Source of the DNA: Tolypeutes matacus
Taxonomy: Eukaryota > Chordata > Mammalia > Cingulata > Chlamyphoridae
Length of the DNA: 64,000 nt
Reading direction: 5' to 3'
Assembly (NCBI GenBank): GCA_026826555.1
Contig: JAKSZT010054569.1
Coordinates: forward strand, 1,704,596 to 1,768,595
Positions 24,301-34,972 of this stretch are shown here, piece by piece (the stretch's first letter is position 1; each line of letters opens with the position of its first letter). The notes below the pieces were generated by a model. It did no database searches. It was not told the origin of the DNA and saw only the letters and a program-made list of their open reading frames with translations. The translations under genes were made by a program, and so were the position numbers.

Positions 24301-27300
24301 CTCCCCAGCTCTCTAAATGTGCCTGGTGGCTCTGGGGTGACTGTAAGAGGCAAAGGGTGTAGCCATGCCCCTCCTGCTGCTTGTGAGACCCGCTCCTGCT
24401 CCTGGGACTGGGGTGGGTGGCCGTGGAGGGTGGTGAGCCCCCAGGAGAGCTCCAGGTCGTGGTGCCAGCAGCAGAGCCTGGGCCTGGCGAGCCTGTGCTA
24501 CCCCCGGAGTGACATCCCTGGGAATGAGGGGATGGCAGGCTCCACCACACCCCGGGGATCCTGAGCCAGGGTCTCTGCCTTCCCAAGGTCTTGTTGAGTA
24601 GTTCATGCTTCCCAAGAGGACGTGAGGATAGGGACAATGTCAACAACCAGATCCTGAGCGGCAGCGGCTCGCAGTCCACCCTGGACCCTGCGCAGGAAGA
24701 ACGAGGCTTGGAGCAGGCAGAGCTGCCGGAAGCTGCCCCCCAGGCCCCTGGGGAAGAGAAGCCTCTCCTGGTGAGGGGCTGGCTGGGCTGCCCTGTGCTC
24801 CTGGTAGAAGGGGGAGGTGGGAGCCCAGGCCGCTCTCCTGGCCCTGGGGGACGGCTGACCGGGAAGAGGAGGGACCTGAAGCAGATTGTGAGCTTCTCAG
24901 CGCAGGGCCCCAGCTCACCCGGATGGAATAGATCATACAACCCCACGGCGTTCTTCCTTTTATTCTCTCTTGTCCTCACTGTTACCACCAGAGCCTAGAA
25001 AAGTGGGCACTCGATGTTTGTTGAATGACTGAGTGAGGGCTGCATAATATCCAGATGTGTGATTATAACATAATTTTGGAATTTATTCCTCATGATTTTA
25101 TAAATTTCAAGTTCTTGAAATTATTGTAATGATGATATTTGGAAAGAAATCAACCTAGGTGTCTGACTGTGCTGGATGAGTAGACTTTCTGGGTCAATGT
25201 GGAGAAGTACTGTACACCCATCCACCCCCTCCCACACACATTCACACAGTTTTGTCTCCTGTCAAGATTTTATCAGTTTTGATCTGGCATTGAGTGCTCT
25301 ATTATAGTGTTAGAAATTTTTTGATAACTGGGCAAAAATTAATTGATTTAAATATGGATTTTTTTGTTTATTGACTTATGTTTCACATATTTGTTGGCTG
25401 TTTCAGTCTCTTTTTTTTTTTTTTTTTCAATTGGCCCCTTATGGTTTTTGTCTTGTCTCAACATCTTTCTATGACAACATGGCCTGACCTCCCTGTGTTT
25501 TCTCACATACAAATTATAATTCTTAATTCTTTGTTTGCCTTTTTATTTATTATTTATTTTTATTTATTTATTTATTTTTTACCCAGAGGTCTCAGGGATT
25601 GAACCCAAGTCCCTCCATATGGGAGACAGACGCCCAACCATTTGAGCCACATCTGCCCCTTTTTCATTTTGTCTATTATTTCAATGTAACATTGTTTTAC
25701 TTTTTTTGTAATTAAATCTATTGATAGGATTAAAAAAATAATGAAAAAAAGAAAAAAAAAATCTATTGATAAATTTATTTTCTTATTGCTCATAAGCTTA
25801 GAAAATCTATCCCCCAACCTAAGCTAGAACGAACTACTCTACTTCTTTCTTACATAGGGTTTATTTTTAGTGTTTTGCTTGGTATCATTTAGCTATATAA
25901 TTTCAACGAAATTTATTTTGTGAAACAATGTGAATGAGGAGCTACCCGAATTATTCTGAGTAACTTTCTCATTTCTCAGATTTCGAGTTTCATTTTACAG
26001 AATGCCTCTTCAGTCTCCATTGGACAATTTAATGTTTTCTTTTTTTTTTTTATTGAGTCTGCTGATATGGTATATTATTAATAAAGCGCTCTTGTATTTT
26101 TGGAATAAATTCTACCTTAGGTATTCCAAAGTGCCGTCATATATTCCCCTATTTGAATCTCATAAAAAGCCACTGAGGAAGTGCTCTCTCCTGTCAGGAG
26201 CTCGCGGGCATTGACTAGATGGTGCTGTAGGGAACTTTCTGGAATGAACTCTGATTTGGGTGATGGGATGGAACACTTAAGAGTTGTGCAGGTTACTGCG
26301 TCTAACTTAAGCCTCAGTGAGAAACTGCAAACAAAGCCTGTGGGGAGTTGCAGGTTGGGTTTTAACTCTGTTTCCATCAGACCCCGAGAGGGGACGTGGG
26401 GTGCCCCAAGTCTCACAGCCGGCTGGTTGTCAGGGTCAGTTCTGGAATCCAGGACTCTTGGATCAGGATCAAGGATATTCTCTGCTGTATTTTGCAGGAC
26501 CAGGTAAAGGCTCAAGGGTCTCAAGGATCTCCGAGGAGAAAGATGGTGCTGGTTTTAGCAAATGGCGCAGACCCTAGTGAAAGTAAGTATTTTGTCCCGT
26601 GCAGAGGCCACGGGGGGAACTGGGGCTGCGTCCTCACTGCCCTCCCCACAGTTGTCAGGGGCCCAGCAGAGCATGGGATGCGGGAAGCAAGGCCACTTAC
26701 GCTAATGGTTCCTAGACCCTAAATCCTCTTCTCCCACCCTTCTTCCTCTCCCTCTACCCATGCTGTACCCTAAAAATGTTCTGTATCTTCATGTGCTTGC
26801 CTCCTGCCATCATTCTGCCTGCTGCTTCCCTTGTGCTCCCCAGCCTAGAGTGAGCCAACTCTGAAGGCCTCGTGAGCTGTGCTGTCTCTATGGCAGCCAC
26901 CAACCCTGCCCTGTTTCTAGTTCAGATTTGAGAACTATCAGTGTAAACCACACACCAGATTTCAAAGATGCAGCGCAAAAAGAATGTAAACCATTCTTAA
27001 TATTATTTGATTATATGTGAAACCAATAATATTTTTGATTGGCTGTGTTATTGAAAATGCATTTTTAAACTTGATATCCCCAGATTCTTTTTAGTTTTTT
27101 AATGCGGCTGTTAGAAAACGTGAATTTGTATTTGGGGCTCCCATTTTATTTTGACTGGATGGAGGTGTCTGGTGTTTTTCACAATATCTCCTTCAGTCTC
27201 CACCACAGCGCCCTGAGATGGTTGGGATCGTGCTCTTTCTTATAGGTTTAATGTTGCTCGGAGTTCATTTGCCCCCATCCAGCTCTGCCCCAGAGCCAGG

Positions 27301-27979
27301 GAGGCCGAGCTGGGTGTGGCTTTCTTTCTCCCTCCGTAACTGCCCTTCTTGCCTCCCTGGAGAGCTGTCAGCGCTGCTAGGCAGGGTTCTCTGTTGGCCT
27401 TGCCTGACCCACAGTGCCTTGGGTGTAGTCAAGCGCAGGCCATGTCGCTGATGCCCTGTTGATGGAGAAGCAGGTTGGGAGCCTTGGAGCAGCAGGTTTC
27501 CTGCGGTACGGGGGTCATTAGGTGCCACCCTTGGGTTCTAGGCCTGACGGAGGATCCTCTGTCCTTTCTGGAGCACGCTCCGACTGAACCTCTGTCTCTG
27601 ACTTTTCTCCCATGTAGCTCTGAGGTCGTTCTTCAGTTACTTTTCCCGCGTAGTGCCGTTCGATTCCTGGACTCCGGTCATGCGGCTAGTGGGCCTGACT
27701 GACAATGAGATCCAAATGGCCAAGGCGGACGCGGGGTGCCGCCAGGATGAGTTCTACGAAATGCAGAGCAAGTGGCTCAGGACAAAGGGGCGGGATGCCT
27801 CAGTCAACACCCTGCTGGATGCCTTGGAAACTCTGGGAGAGAGAGATGCGACGGAGAAAATTCAGGACCACCTCCTGAGCTCCGGAAAGTACATCTACCA
27901 GGAATGCAGGGCTGACAGCCTGTGTTGTATGCCTGGGGATGTAAATACTGCTTCTGGAAATGAGAGTTTTGCTAGTTGA
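18297..27979 (+). CDS. TNFRSF10B: TRAIL death receptor (TNFRSF10B-like), exons 2-10, signal-peptide exon not found
   Basis: Seen: nine exons with consensus splice sites and matching phases: 18297-18399, 21399-21512, 22229-22340, 23304-23377, 23465-23569, 24209-24240, 24588-24770, 26498-26582, 27618-27979. Together they encode 389 residues with no stop until TGA at 27977. In order: an N-terminal stretch containing SITQQ and ending ECPPG; cysteine-rich TNFR repeats (about residues 30-130); a transmembrane helix (about 138-160) followed by RFLRKRR; an acidic linker; and a C-terminal death domain (about 270-360) with VPFDSW, GRDAS and LLDALETLGE. Known: TRAIL receptors with a death domain recruit FADD and caspase-8 at the plasma membrane. 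Inferred: a working pro-apoptotic receptor rather than a decoy, because the death domain is whole. Exon 1 (start codon and leader) must lie upstream of 18297, possibly outside the window. The human A/B/C/D split is primate-biased, so exact orthology is uncertain. Confidence 0.88.
19932..20137 (-). mobile_element. 5'-truncated L1 3' end with 14-bp target duplication
   Basis: Minus-strand copy flanked by TTATCCAAACTTTT (19918-19931 and 20138-20151). Its 3' end matches the family at 60350-60470. Confidence 0.85.
20425..20535 (+). mobile_element. DAS SINE, short form
   Basis: GGCGGATGTGGCTCAAATGG head, GATTCGATCCCC B-box, CCTCCTGG and a long A-tail. Confidence 0.92.
20950..21265. mobile_element. 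hAT-like DNA transposon relic
   Basis: CAGTGCTGTCCCAGGCATTA, then AAATGTGGCTAATCC and an AT-rich stretch, resembles a Charlie-type MITE. The family name is tentative. Confidence 0.5.
21399..21512 (+). CDS. TNFRSF10B: TNFRSF10B-like exon 3 (cysteine-rich repeat)
   Basis: Acceptor tctcccag, donor CCAG/gtac. It encodes GYHFSEVDGNCTLCQHG and continues with THWN and CLPCTVCKPG, with the spaced cysteines of a TNFR cysteine-rich domain. Phase 1 at both ends. Confidence 0.88.
22229..22340 (+). CDS. TNFRSF10B: TNFRSF10B-like exon 4 (cysteine-rich repeat)
   Basis: Acceptor gtctccag, donor CTGG/gtgaga. It encodes DEEEISPCIRTGDTECRCK, then GTFREED and FCQKCKTG. The CRCKSGTFREED block is a strong TRAIL-receptor signature in the ligand-binding repeats. 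Confidence 0.9.
23304..23377 (+). CDS. TNFRSF10B: TNFRSF10B-like exon 5 (end of last cysteine-rich repeat)
   Basis: Acceptor gtgcgtag, donor TCAG/gtacca. It encodes CPDGMVEANPCTPWRDLQC and VRQGSG. The CTPW block closes the last TRAIL-binding repeat. The following 87-bp intron has no stop in this frame. Confidence 0.88.
23378..23464 (+). other. TNFRSF10B: In-frame 87-bp intron, probable alternative stalk segment
   Basis: The intron between exons 5 and 6 is exactly 29 codons long, in phase and stop-free. Read through, it adds a Ser/Pro/Thr/Gly stalk that includes SPASPSSPSG. Human TNFRSF10B is known to make two isoforms differing by 29 residues at this position. Retention would give a receptor of 418 residues from exon 2 onward, against 389 when spliced. 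Confidence 0.7.
23465..23569 (+). CDS. TNFRSF10B: TNFRSF10B-like exon 6 (transmembrane segment)
   Basis: Acceptor ctccctcag, donor CAAG/gtgagg. It encodes a hydrophobic run (IVIVSVIGGICLVGMLLMYL) followed by a basic stop-transfer cluster RFLRKRR. This is a single-pass type I topology with the N-terminus outside. Confidence 0.88.
24209..24240 (+). CDS. TNFRSF10B: TNFRSF10B-like exon 7 (short juxtamembrane exon)
   Basis: A 32-bp exon between tcttctag and AGA/gtgagt encodes YGEDTKCLAR. It is supported mainly by splice sites and phase (enters at 1, leaves at 0), because it is too short to recognise alone. Confidence 0.65.
24588..24770 (+). CDS. TNFRSF10B: TNFRSF10B-like exon 8 (cytoplasmic linker)
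   Basis: Acceptor ttcccaag, donor CTG/gtgagg, exactly 61 codons. The Glu/Gln/Pro-rich linker contains EDRDNVNNQIL, which aligns with the EDNV..EI block in the TRAIL-R2 linker, and ends GEEKPLL. Confidence 0.78.
25260..26050 (-). mobile_element. Old antisense L1 relic
   Basis: Contains TTGCTCATAAGCTTAGAAAA and neighbouring text that fits very old antisense L1 ORF2. A DAS SINE interrupts it. A similar copy lies at 32470-33180. Confidence 0.5.
25545..25662 (-). mobile_element. DAS SINE, short form
   Basis: T-rich start, then the reverse of B-box and head (CCATATGGGAGACAGACGCC, GAGCCACATCTGCCCC). Confidence 0.92.
26498..26582 (+). CDS. TNFRSF10B: TNFRSF10B-like exon 9 (pre-death-domain linker)
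   Basis: Acceptor tattttgcag, donor GAAA/gtaagt. It encodes DQVKAQGSQGSPRRK then LVLANGADPSE, corresponding to the LVPANxxDPTE block before the death domain in TRAIL receptors. It leaves in phase 1, and the next exon completes a Thr codon. Confidence 0.82.
27618..27979 (+). CDS. TNFRSF10B: TNFRSF10B-like exon 10 (death domain, stop codon)
   Basis: The last coding exon follows catgtag. It carries LRSFFSYFSRVVPFDSW, LTDNEIQMAKAD, KWLRTKGRDASVNTLLDALE and IQDHLLSSGKYIY, covering the six-helix death domain. The tail after the domain (CRADSLCCMPGDVNTASGNE and on to the stop) is about 15-20 residues longer and more cysteine-rich than I would expect from human TRAIL-R2. Confidence 0.93.
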
Positions 27980-28021
27980 ACTTTGCTGCTAGAAACCGAA
28001 AACGTTTGGATACTATCCAGG

Positions 28022-28027
28022 AATAAA
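28022..28027 (+). terminator. Candidate poly(A) signal for TNFRSF10B-like gene
   Basis: AATAAA lies 43 bases after the stop codon. It could end a very short 3' UTR; other signals downstream are possible. Nothing in the sequence confirms use. Confidence 0.35.
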
Positions 28028-28149
28028 CAGCTCAAATCTCACGTGAATGGTACATGAAGAAACTGTCATCCAATCTCATCTAGTGATTCGAATGTTCTAG
28101 CGCTCTTGGGAGGCGGGCACTCAACCACTACATCCACTCCCCAATGAGA

Positions 28150-28268
28150 GATGGTTTTTTCATTTGTTTGTTTTGTTTTCTTTGTTTTTAGGAGGCACCA
28201 GGGATCAAACCTGGGAGCTTGAACATGGAAAGCAGACACTGAACCACTTGAGCTATATCCGTTCCCCT
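28150..28268 (-). mobile_element. DAS SINE, single head
   Basis: AGGAGGCACCAGGGATCAAA and GAACCACTTGAGCTATATCC are the reversed head. It lies just 3' of the receptor gene. Confidence 0.85.
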
Positions 28269-29520
28269 AATAGAAATTATTGTTATGTCTTGTATTATTT
28301 ATTCTCAGTGTTTAAGTTAAAAGATTGACTCCTTTTTCTTCGTTATTTTAAAAAGTGTTATTTTGTAAGAGCCATTCGTGATTATGTTGTAACTATTGCC
28401 TAATGCTAGATGATCAGTGTTTTTATATTGTATATGAAAAATTATGAACTCGGTTGTGTTGCTGGGTTACCTATTTGTGAGCAGTCAACTGGAAATCTGA
28501 CGAATTGGAAAGGGGGCAGAGGAACACTGCCCGCTCTGTTGGTTGCAGCGCCTGGTACACTCCCCGCGTAGGCACTTTTTGACTGACAAATTCTACATGG
28601 AGCAGGCTTTTAAACGCGACAGTTTCACGGGTGTATGCTTGTTTGTTTTTTTTTTAATTTATAGGTAGCGAGCCGGGGCATCAAAAACAGCGTCTATGAG
28701 AAGCCCCTGTGTCTCCTCTGTTCCTGGACTGGGCAGGCCACTTGGGGTCCTTGACCTCCTCTGTGGAAGGGGGCGGGGAGAGTAGCAGTGGTAGAGCTGC
28801 GGTGGCAAATAGGTTTTACAGCCTCTCCCGTTTCTGACGACCGTCAGTGGCTCTGCCCGGCACCGTGTTGAGAAACTGAAGCCCATCTGGGCTCAGAGGA
28901 CAGAGGGTGGTGGTCTCTTCCCTCTGTCTGTCTGCCCTGAGATCAAGGAGAGATTGGACAGTGCACTGAGTTTGTTTTAAATATTTACTAACTCAGGACT
29001 AGGTGGTCCCTCTCACTTCTGCTGCTCTGTGATTCTGAGCCCCAGAGTTTACTTCTGGGGTCGGGCTTGCGGGTTTGAGGAGCCCTCTGTCAACCTCTGG
29101 CATTAGCCTTCAAGAGCGCCTCACGAACAATCACTTCCGAACCACTGTGATGACAGGTCCTTGAAATGGCTGATGCATTACGGCTCTGGCCTTTTATTGC
29201 TTTGTCTTATTTTTTTAAATCCTCGGTGACCATTTTGGTTTTCCTTCTGGCAAACCTTTCTCCATGGTGTCCAGTTGTGGCAGGATCATTCCACCAAGTT
29301 GCAGTTCTGGGGGGTTAAATTCTTTTCCATCTGGAGTATTCTTCCAGGGGTGGGTGTAGCTGCACTAAAGTTAGAATTGCCTGGAAATTTGGTCACCTCA
29401 AGGGCACTGGTGTTCACTGGGTTTTGTGGGAAGGGGCGGCCGCACGGCTCTTGAGCTCCTCCCTCTCCCGCTAACTTCCTGGAGTCCAGCCGTGCTGGCC
29501 GATGGTCATCTCCTGCGAGA
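28269..29520. other. Intergenic, no feature recognised
   Basis: No repeat or gene recognised. Moderately G+C-rich between 28660 and 29520; the 3' UTR of the receptor gene might extend into it. Confidence 0.4.
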
Positions 29521-29535
29521 CCACGGTGTCTTCTT

Positions 29536-29683
29536 TTTTTTTTTCTTTTTTATAATTTTTTTTTTTAATTTTTTATTTATTTTTTATTTTTTTTTTATTT
29601 TTTACCGGGAGGTCCCAGGGATCGAACCCGGGTCCCTCCATATGGGAGACGGACGCCCAACCAGTTGAGCCACATCCGACCCC
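29536..29683 (-). mobile_element. DAS SINE with 15-bp target duplication
   Basis: Flanked by CCACGGTGTCTTCTT at 29521-29535 and 29684-29698, perfect. The T-rich tail side is over 60 bases long. Confidence 0.95.
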
Positions 29684-29885
29684 CCACGGTGTCTTCTTGT
29701 TCGGGGTCTTTGTATTTGCTGTCCCCTCTGTATACAGTGCCCCGCCCTCATATCTTCACACTGACCTAGTGCCTTATTTATTTTAACTTTTTCAGCTTTA
29801 CATGAAAACCATGTAGAAGTTTCCATAGGCTCCACACCCATTATTAAATCTTGCATGAGTGTGGTCTCTTTGTTATAATTGAAAT

Positions 29886-29990
29886 GATTGGGGACAGATG
29901 TGGCTCAAATGGTTGGACATCCCTCTACCATATGGAGGGACCCAGGTTCGATCCCTGGGACCTCCTGGTAAAAAAAAAAAAAAAAAAATT
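29886..29990 (+). mobile_element. DAS SINE, short form
   Basis: GGGGACAGATGTGGCTCAAA head, GGTTCGATCCC B-box, A-tail. AATTGAAA occurs on both sides. Confidence 0.93.
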
Positions 29991-30054
29991 GAAACTATAA
30001 TATCACAATTGTACTATTAATTATAGTCCATCATTTACCTTAGGGTGTGCAGGG

Positions 30055-30565
30055 CTATGGTTTCTTCTTTAAAATTTTTTATTCTAGTAACGTACATACA
30101 ACCTAAAATTTCCCCCTTTTAACCACATTCAAGTATCACTCCAGTGTGTTAATTACATTCGCAGGTGTTACCATCACCACCATCCATTTCCAAAACTTTT
30201 CCCTCTACCCCACAGAATCTCTGTGCCAACTAAGCATTACCTCCCTATTCCATACCCCCACCCCCACCCCTGGTAAACTTTATTCTATTTTTTGACTCTA
30301 TGAATTTACTTATTCCAATTATTTCATGTCTGTGGGATCATAAAATATTTGTCCTTTTGTGCCTGGCTTATTTCAGTCAACATGCTGTCTTCAGGGTTCA
30401 TCCATATTGTATGTATGAGGACTTCATTCCTTTTTATGGCTGTATAATATTCCATGGTATATACGTCCTACATTTTGTGTATTGGTCAATGGATACTTGG
30501 TTTGCTTCCATCTTTTTGGCTATTGTGACTAAAACTGTTCGAACATTGGTGTGATAGGACCAATT
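30055..30565 (-). mobile_element. Antisense L1 3' end
   Basis: AACCTAAAATTTCCCCCTTT through ATAATATTCCATGGTATATA to AAACTGTTCGAACATTGGTG follows the L1 3' UTR and ORF2 end on the minus strand. Confidence 0.88.
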
Positions 30566-32469
30566 TATTTTTGCCCGTCAGTTTCAGCTCAAGTACAACT
30601 TTCTCAGCGGACATTTTTGTCTGCTTATCTAATGTATTAGCCTGATCCATGCCTGTCATGTTTACTTATACCATTTTTGCCTTTACTGGAGAGCATGAAA
30701 TTGCCTGGTGGTTATATGCTAATCGTTACATATGGGTCCCTATCACGATGTATTTTTAACGGTGGAGTATCCTTTCTTGGTTCTCTCCAAAGAAAATTCC
30801 GTCTTTGAAGAATTTGATGGTGATATCTAACAATTCAAGGAAGGCTATGAGGTACAGAATACTTACGGATTTATCATTCGTGACCAAATTAAATATGAAA
30901 CTTATATAAAGAGAGGTCTGTGTGTGTGTGATTTCTCCTCTGTTCTCATCCTTCCTTGGAAACCTCTGACTTAAATTCGGTGGTGTACATTCTCTCTGGA
31001 ACTCACGCCATCATTTCTCCCTTCATACCTTCGAGCTTGCCCTGCGTGGTGGGATTTCATGCTTTTGACTTCCCGGATCTCCAAGTGCCAGGTTCATGGG
31101 AGATAGGAATTCAGCACCTCCTCCCGCGCCCGCCTGCCCTTCACTTCCTGGGAGAGGAGACGCCAGCTTTGGCCTGGCTCACCCGTCGCCTGCAAGGGTG
31201 GTTTCTCTGCATGGCACCCGGGGCCGTGGGGCTCCAGTGTGGTGTGGCTGGCCATGGCTGCTGGGGTGGTTCTGTGGCCACGAGCCCGCGGCTTCCCCCA
31301 CCAACTTCGCCAACCTGTACCTTCTCCCTGCACCGGCCTTTTGTGCCGCCACCTCTGTGCCTCTTGCCCTGGTCGTGGTGCGGGATGCAGCGCTGCACCC
31401 CTCCCCTGAAGTGCCCTGTGCTTTTCTCCCGGGCTCTTCTGTCCTGCCCTTGCCACTGGCCTGTCTTATCACCCTTGAATCTAAGGAGTTGAGCTTTTGC
31501 CACCCTGCAGGGAGGCTGACGGCCAGTAGAGAGCAGCTCCCTGCGTGGCTTCTGCGTCCAGCCACTGAGAAGGGCTGGCAGGGGAAGGCATCCAGAGCTT
31601 GGTAAGGAGTCTGGGACCTCAGCCTGCCACATGCTGTTTCTTCTTGAGGATTTAACCTGACATCTCTGTGCCTTGATATCTCACATAATCCTTGCATAGG
31701 TTGCCTTTATTCCTGGTGCTGGATCCTTGACCTAAGGGCAGAATTCTGGTGGTGGAGCCCAAGCCAGAGCTTGGGGCTGAAAGTCCCTCTTAAAGCTCCT
31801 CTCTCAGGCAAGGTGACCCCCGTGCTCCACGCCCAAGGCCTTGGTGCCGCCCTGGCTCTGCTCCCCACTGGGGGAACCTGGTCCCTTAAGTCTAAAATGG
31901 GTGTGAGTGTGAGATACAGGCCAGGAATAGAGAATGAGAGGGTCAGTTGCCTCCCACCTTTGGTTTGCAGATGCTGAAAGCTACTGTTTTAATCTTCCAC
32001 AATCCTCAAGTCTCATTCTGGATCTCTGGGTTGTCCTTGCTTTTGCTCATTTTCTCCTTCTTTTACCCAAAATCAGCTGTAGGGCTCTGTCTCATGATCC
32101 TTCGTTATAGGGACGCCATTCTCCAGGTCACTGGCCTTTTCCCTGATCTTTAACCCATACCCCCAACCCCAACATACACACAATAAACCTCCAGGGGGTC
32201 CCCCTCTGAAGGTAAAGAAGGTAACCTGCATTCTCCAGAGGGGCAAAGGCCAGGGGCCAATGCAGTGTCAAAGCTGAGACTGCCCCCTCCCTTCCCCTAG
32301 GAACCTGCAATCACCAGCATTTGAGGGCCGAGAACTTGGGACCATATTGAAATAAAGGTTCACCCAGATTTCTAATCATTTGGTAGGGTGGCATCCTTGA
32401 AGAAATAGAATTTCTGTGTCGATGTACTTTTTTACTGTGCACACACATGCTCAGAGTATTTGTTCCCAA
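30566..32469. other. Intergenic, G+C-rich at 30950-31650, no gene recognised
   Basis: Long overlapping open frames on both strands at 31094-31697 follow base composition, not a protein family. No splice-bounded exon found. Confidence 0.45.
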
Positions 32470-33180
32470 CAGGAGTTAATCAGTTTTGATCTGACACTGA
32501 GAGCATTTTTGTTTTTGTTTTTGCTAAATAGGTGAATTTAATCGGTTTTGTTATGTATTTCTCTATTTACAGATTTATATTTCATATCTTTATTAGCTGT
32601 TTGAATCCCTTTTTAAAAATTGACTGCTTTTTATCTTTGACTTGTCCATTAGCGCCTTTCTCTGAAGTCAAGTTCTTGTTCTCATGCCCAGGTATTTTCT
32701 CACATACACTTAATAGATTCTAAATTTTTTTTTTTTTTACTGTATTTTCGTTTTGTCTAATATTTCAATGTACATAATTTTCAATTTTATGCAATTACAA
32801 TTATTACATAACAGACCATTGCTCATAAGCTTAGAAAATCCTTTCCCCAACAAAACATAAGGTGAACTTCTAATTTCTGAAGGATTTTTTTTCTATTTTT
32901 TTTTTTTTCTAGTTTACTTTCCTTATTTAGGAGGATATTTTTAATGAGTTTATTTTCAGCATACTGCTATATAATTACAATGGAATTCATTTTCTGCTGT
33001 GGTATGAAGTGATGAACTACCCTGAATTGTTGAGTAACTGATTATCATCCATCCAACACCATTTAGCAATTCTTTTCCCACTGCTTTTTGTCAGTTTGCC
33101 ATATGTCAAATAGTCATAGAGATGGTGATTTCTTTCCACCCAGACTCCCTGTTCCTGCATCAATATCATTTTTTAAATTG
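32470..33180 (-). mobile_element. Old antisense L1 relic
   Basis: Similar to 25260-26050 (CAGTTTTGATCTGACACTGA and GCTCATAAGCTTAGAAAATC blocks). Reaches the CACCATTTAGCAATTC block typical of antisense L1. Confidence 0.5.
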
Positions 33181-33234
33181 AGAAGATAAAAATGGCAGAT
33201 AACCGTTCATCCCGATCAATTAGTGTTGACATTT

Positions 33235-33296
33235 TTTCAGGACCTCGTACATGGGAAGCAGGCGCTCAACCACCGGGCAACATCTGCTCCCCAGTG
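33235..33296 (-). mobile_element. DAS SINE fragment
   Basis: GTACATGGGAAGCAGGCGCT and CAACATCTGCTCCCC are a partial reversed head. Confidence 0.7.
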
Positions 33297-33484
33297 TTGA
33301 CATTTTTAAAGAGAGGTTTATACATATCCATAGTTAGAAGATGTAAGTAGAATAGGACAGTGCTCAGGGAATAGAAAGCTTTCCCCATTCATCCTCTGCC
33401 CCTTGATTCTTTTTTATTTAAGGCAACTACATAGTCATAGACAATTTCTTGTGATACTTTGCTCAAATCTTCATGCATATACCA

Positions 33485-33555
33485 TGTATGTGTGTGTATA
33501 TATATATATTTATATATATATTTATATATATATACACACACACATATATGCATAC
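33485..33555. repeat. (TG)(TA)(CA) microsatellite
   Basis: TGTGTGTATATATATATATT ... ATATATACACACACACATAT, nearly palindromic and able to fold into a hairpin. Confidence 0.9.
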
Positions 33556-33612
33556 CTATATTTTCATGAAAGAGGTTTTATTATACAATTCTCAACAAAA
33601 TGTATTTGTCTA

Positions 33613-33822
33613 TAGGGAACAGATGTGGCTCAAGCAGTTGAGTGCCCACCTCCCACATGGGAGGTCCCAGATGTGGTTCCTGGTACCCCCTGAAAAAACA
33701 AAAACAAGGAAAGTAAACAAACAAAAGCCATCTCAGGGAAGCCAATGTGGCTCAGTGGTTGAGTGCTGGCTTCCCAGGTTCAATCTCCAGCCCCCTGTAC
33801 CTCAAAAAAAAAAAAAAAAAGT
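33613..33822 (+). mobile_element. DAS SINE dimer
   Basis: Head A (GGAACAGATGTGGCTCAAGC), A-rich linker, head B (GGGAAGCCAATGTGGCTCAG), A-tail. TTGTCTA flanks the whole pair (33606-33612, 33825-33831). Confidence 0.9.
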
Positions 33823-34367
33823 GCTTGTCTAAAATATTTTTTATTTTTACTCACCTAAAATTTTAAATTATTTAAAAATATTCCCTTTTCCTTCAAAAAA
33901 TATCAGATAGTTTGATTGATTTAACTTTAAATGTATAAATTAATTTATGAAGAATCAAGATCATTTCATATTCAAGACTTTTCTTATTGAGGAAGATATT
34001 TCTCATCAATTGAAGTACTTTATTATAACTCAGCTAAGATTTGTATTTTCCTTCAGATAAATTATTCCTATTTTTTGTCAATGATTTTTCTTGTGTTTCA
34101 AGTGGTTTATAACCATTATTAGCTGGATCTTCTTATAATTACATTTTCTTGCCGGTTGTTTCTGCTAAGTTTTTAAAAATATTCACCTAAATATGCTTTC
34201 ATTTTAAGTATTGTAATTCAAACCTTAATGGTTTTTTAAGATAGAATCAAAACCAAAAACCAAAACAAAACCAAAAAGTTAAAAAAAAAAAAAAAAAGAG
34301 CAACAAATAAAAAGGATAAAAAAGTAACGATTGTATCGTCTGCTCCTTTCCAGGAGGTGCATTCAAT

Positions 34368-34458
34368 TTTTTTTTTTTTTTAGGAGGTACCGGGGATTGA
34401 ACCTGGGACTTTGTACATGGGCAGCGGGTTTTCAGCCTCTGAGCTACACCCACTCCCC
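34368..34458 (-). mobile_element. DAS SINE, first of two at one target
   Basis: T-run, then AGGAGGTACCGGGGATTGAA and GAGCTACACCCACTCCC. TGCATTCA precedes and follows it. Confidence 0.92.
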
Positions 34459-34468
34459 TGCATTCACA

Positions 34469-34570
34469 TTTTTTTTTTTTTTTTTTTTTACCGGGAGGTC
34501 CCAGGGATGGAACCCAGGTCCCTCCATATGGGAGACGGACGCCCAACCAGTTGAGCCACATCCGACCCCC
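34469..34570 (-). mobile_element. DAS SINE, second of two at one target
   Basis: T-run, then CCGGGAGGTCCCAGGGATGG and GAGCCACATCCGACCCCC. Flanked by TGCATTCACA(T)TTTT copies at 34459 and 34571. Confidence 0.92.
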
Positions 34571-34683
34571 TGCATTCACATTTTTAATTCATGTCTGGTT
34601 GCATAGTGAGAACTTTCAGAAGAATGTTCAATGATTCTTTGAGCAGGCAGGACATTTGGTTGTTTTTTGTTTGTTTGTTTGTT

Positions 34684-34972
34684 TTTTAATTTATATATTT
34701 TTTATTGTGGGTAAAAATCAAAATTTTCACTATTTGTAAAATGATATATAAATATATATGCATTTATGTGCATTTGCTTACAAAATGTTATTTATATATA
34801 TATATATAAATATATTTTAAGAGGTACTTAGATTACCTAAAATATTACACGGAACCCACTGGGATTCCCATGTTCCCCACCTCCCACAGCTCCCACCACA
34901 TCCCACACAAACATCTCCCACAAGTGTGGCCCATCACCCTCAATGGACTTACACATCCTGGGGCCTTGACCC
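34684..34972 (-). mobile_element. Dispersed retroposon with CCCACAATAAATAAA 3' end, copy 2
   Basis: Nearly identical to 306-600, sharing the ACACGGAACCCACTGGGATT block and the AT-rich segment. It ends near CATCCTGGGGCCTTG, a different 5' truncation point. Confidence 0.75.

Larger units (their letters stand above)
24771..26497 (+). other. Intron 8 of TNFRSF10B-like gene
   Basis: A 1.7 kb intron, mostly an old antisense L1 relic (about 25260-26050) with a DAS SINE inside. The last 400 bases look unique and carry no splice-bounded reading frame. Confidence 0.7.

Noticed and set aside
31094..31697. Four overlapping long open frames (both strands) suggesting a gene
   Set aside because: All come from a low-stop G+C-rich stretch. 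None shows a known fold, the frames on opposite strands are equally long, and no splice sites support any of them.
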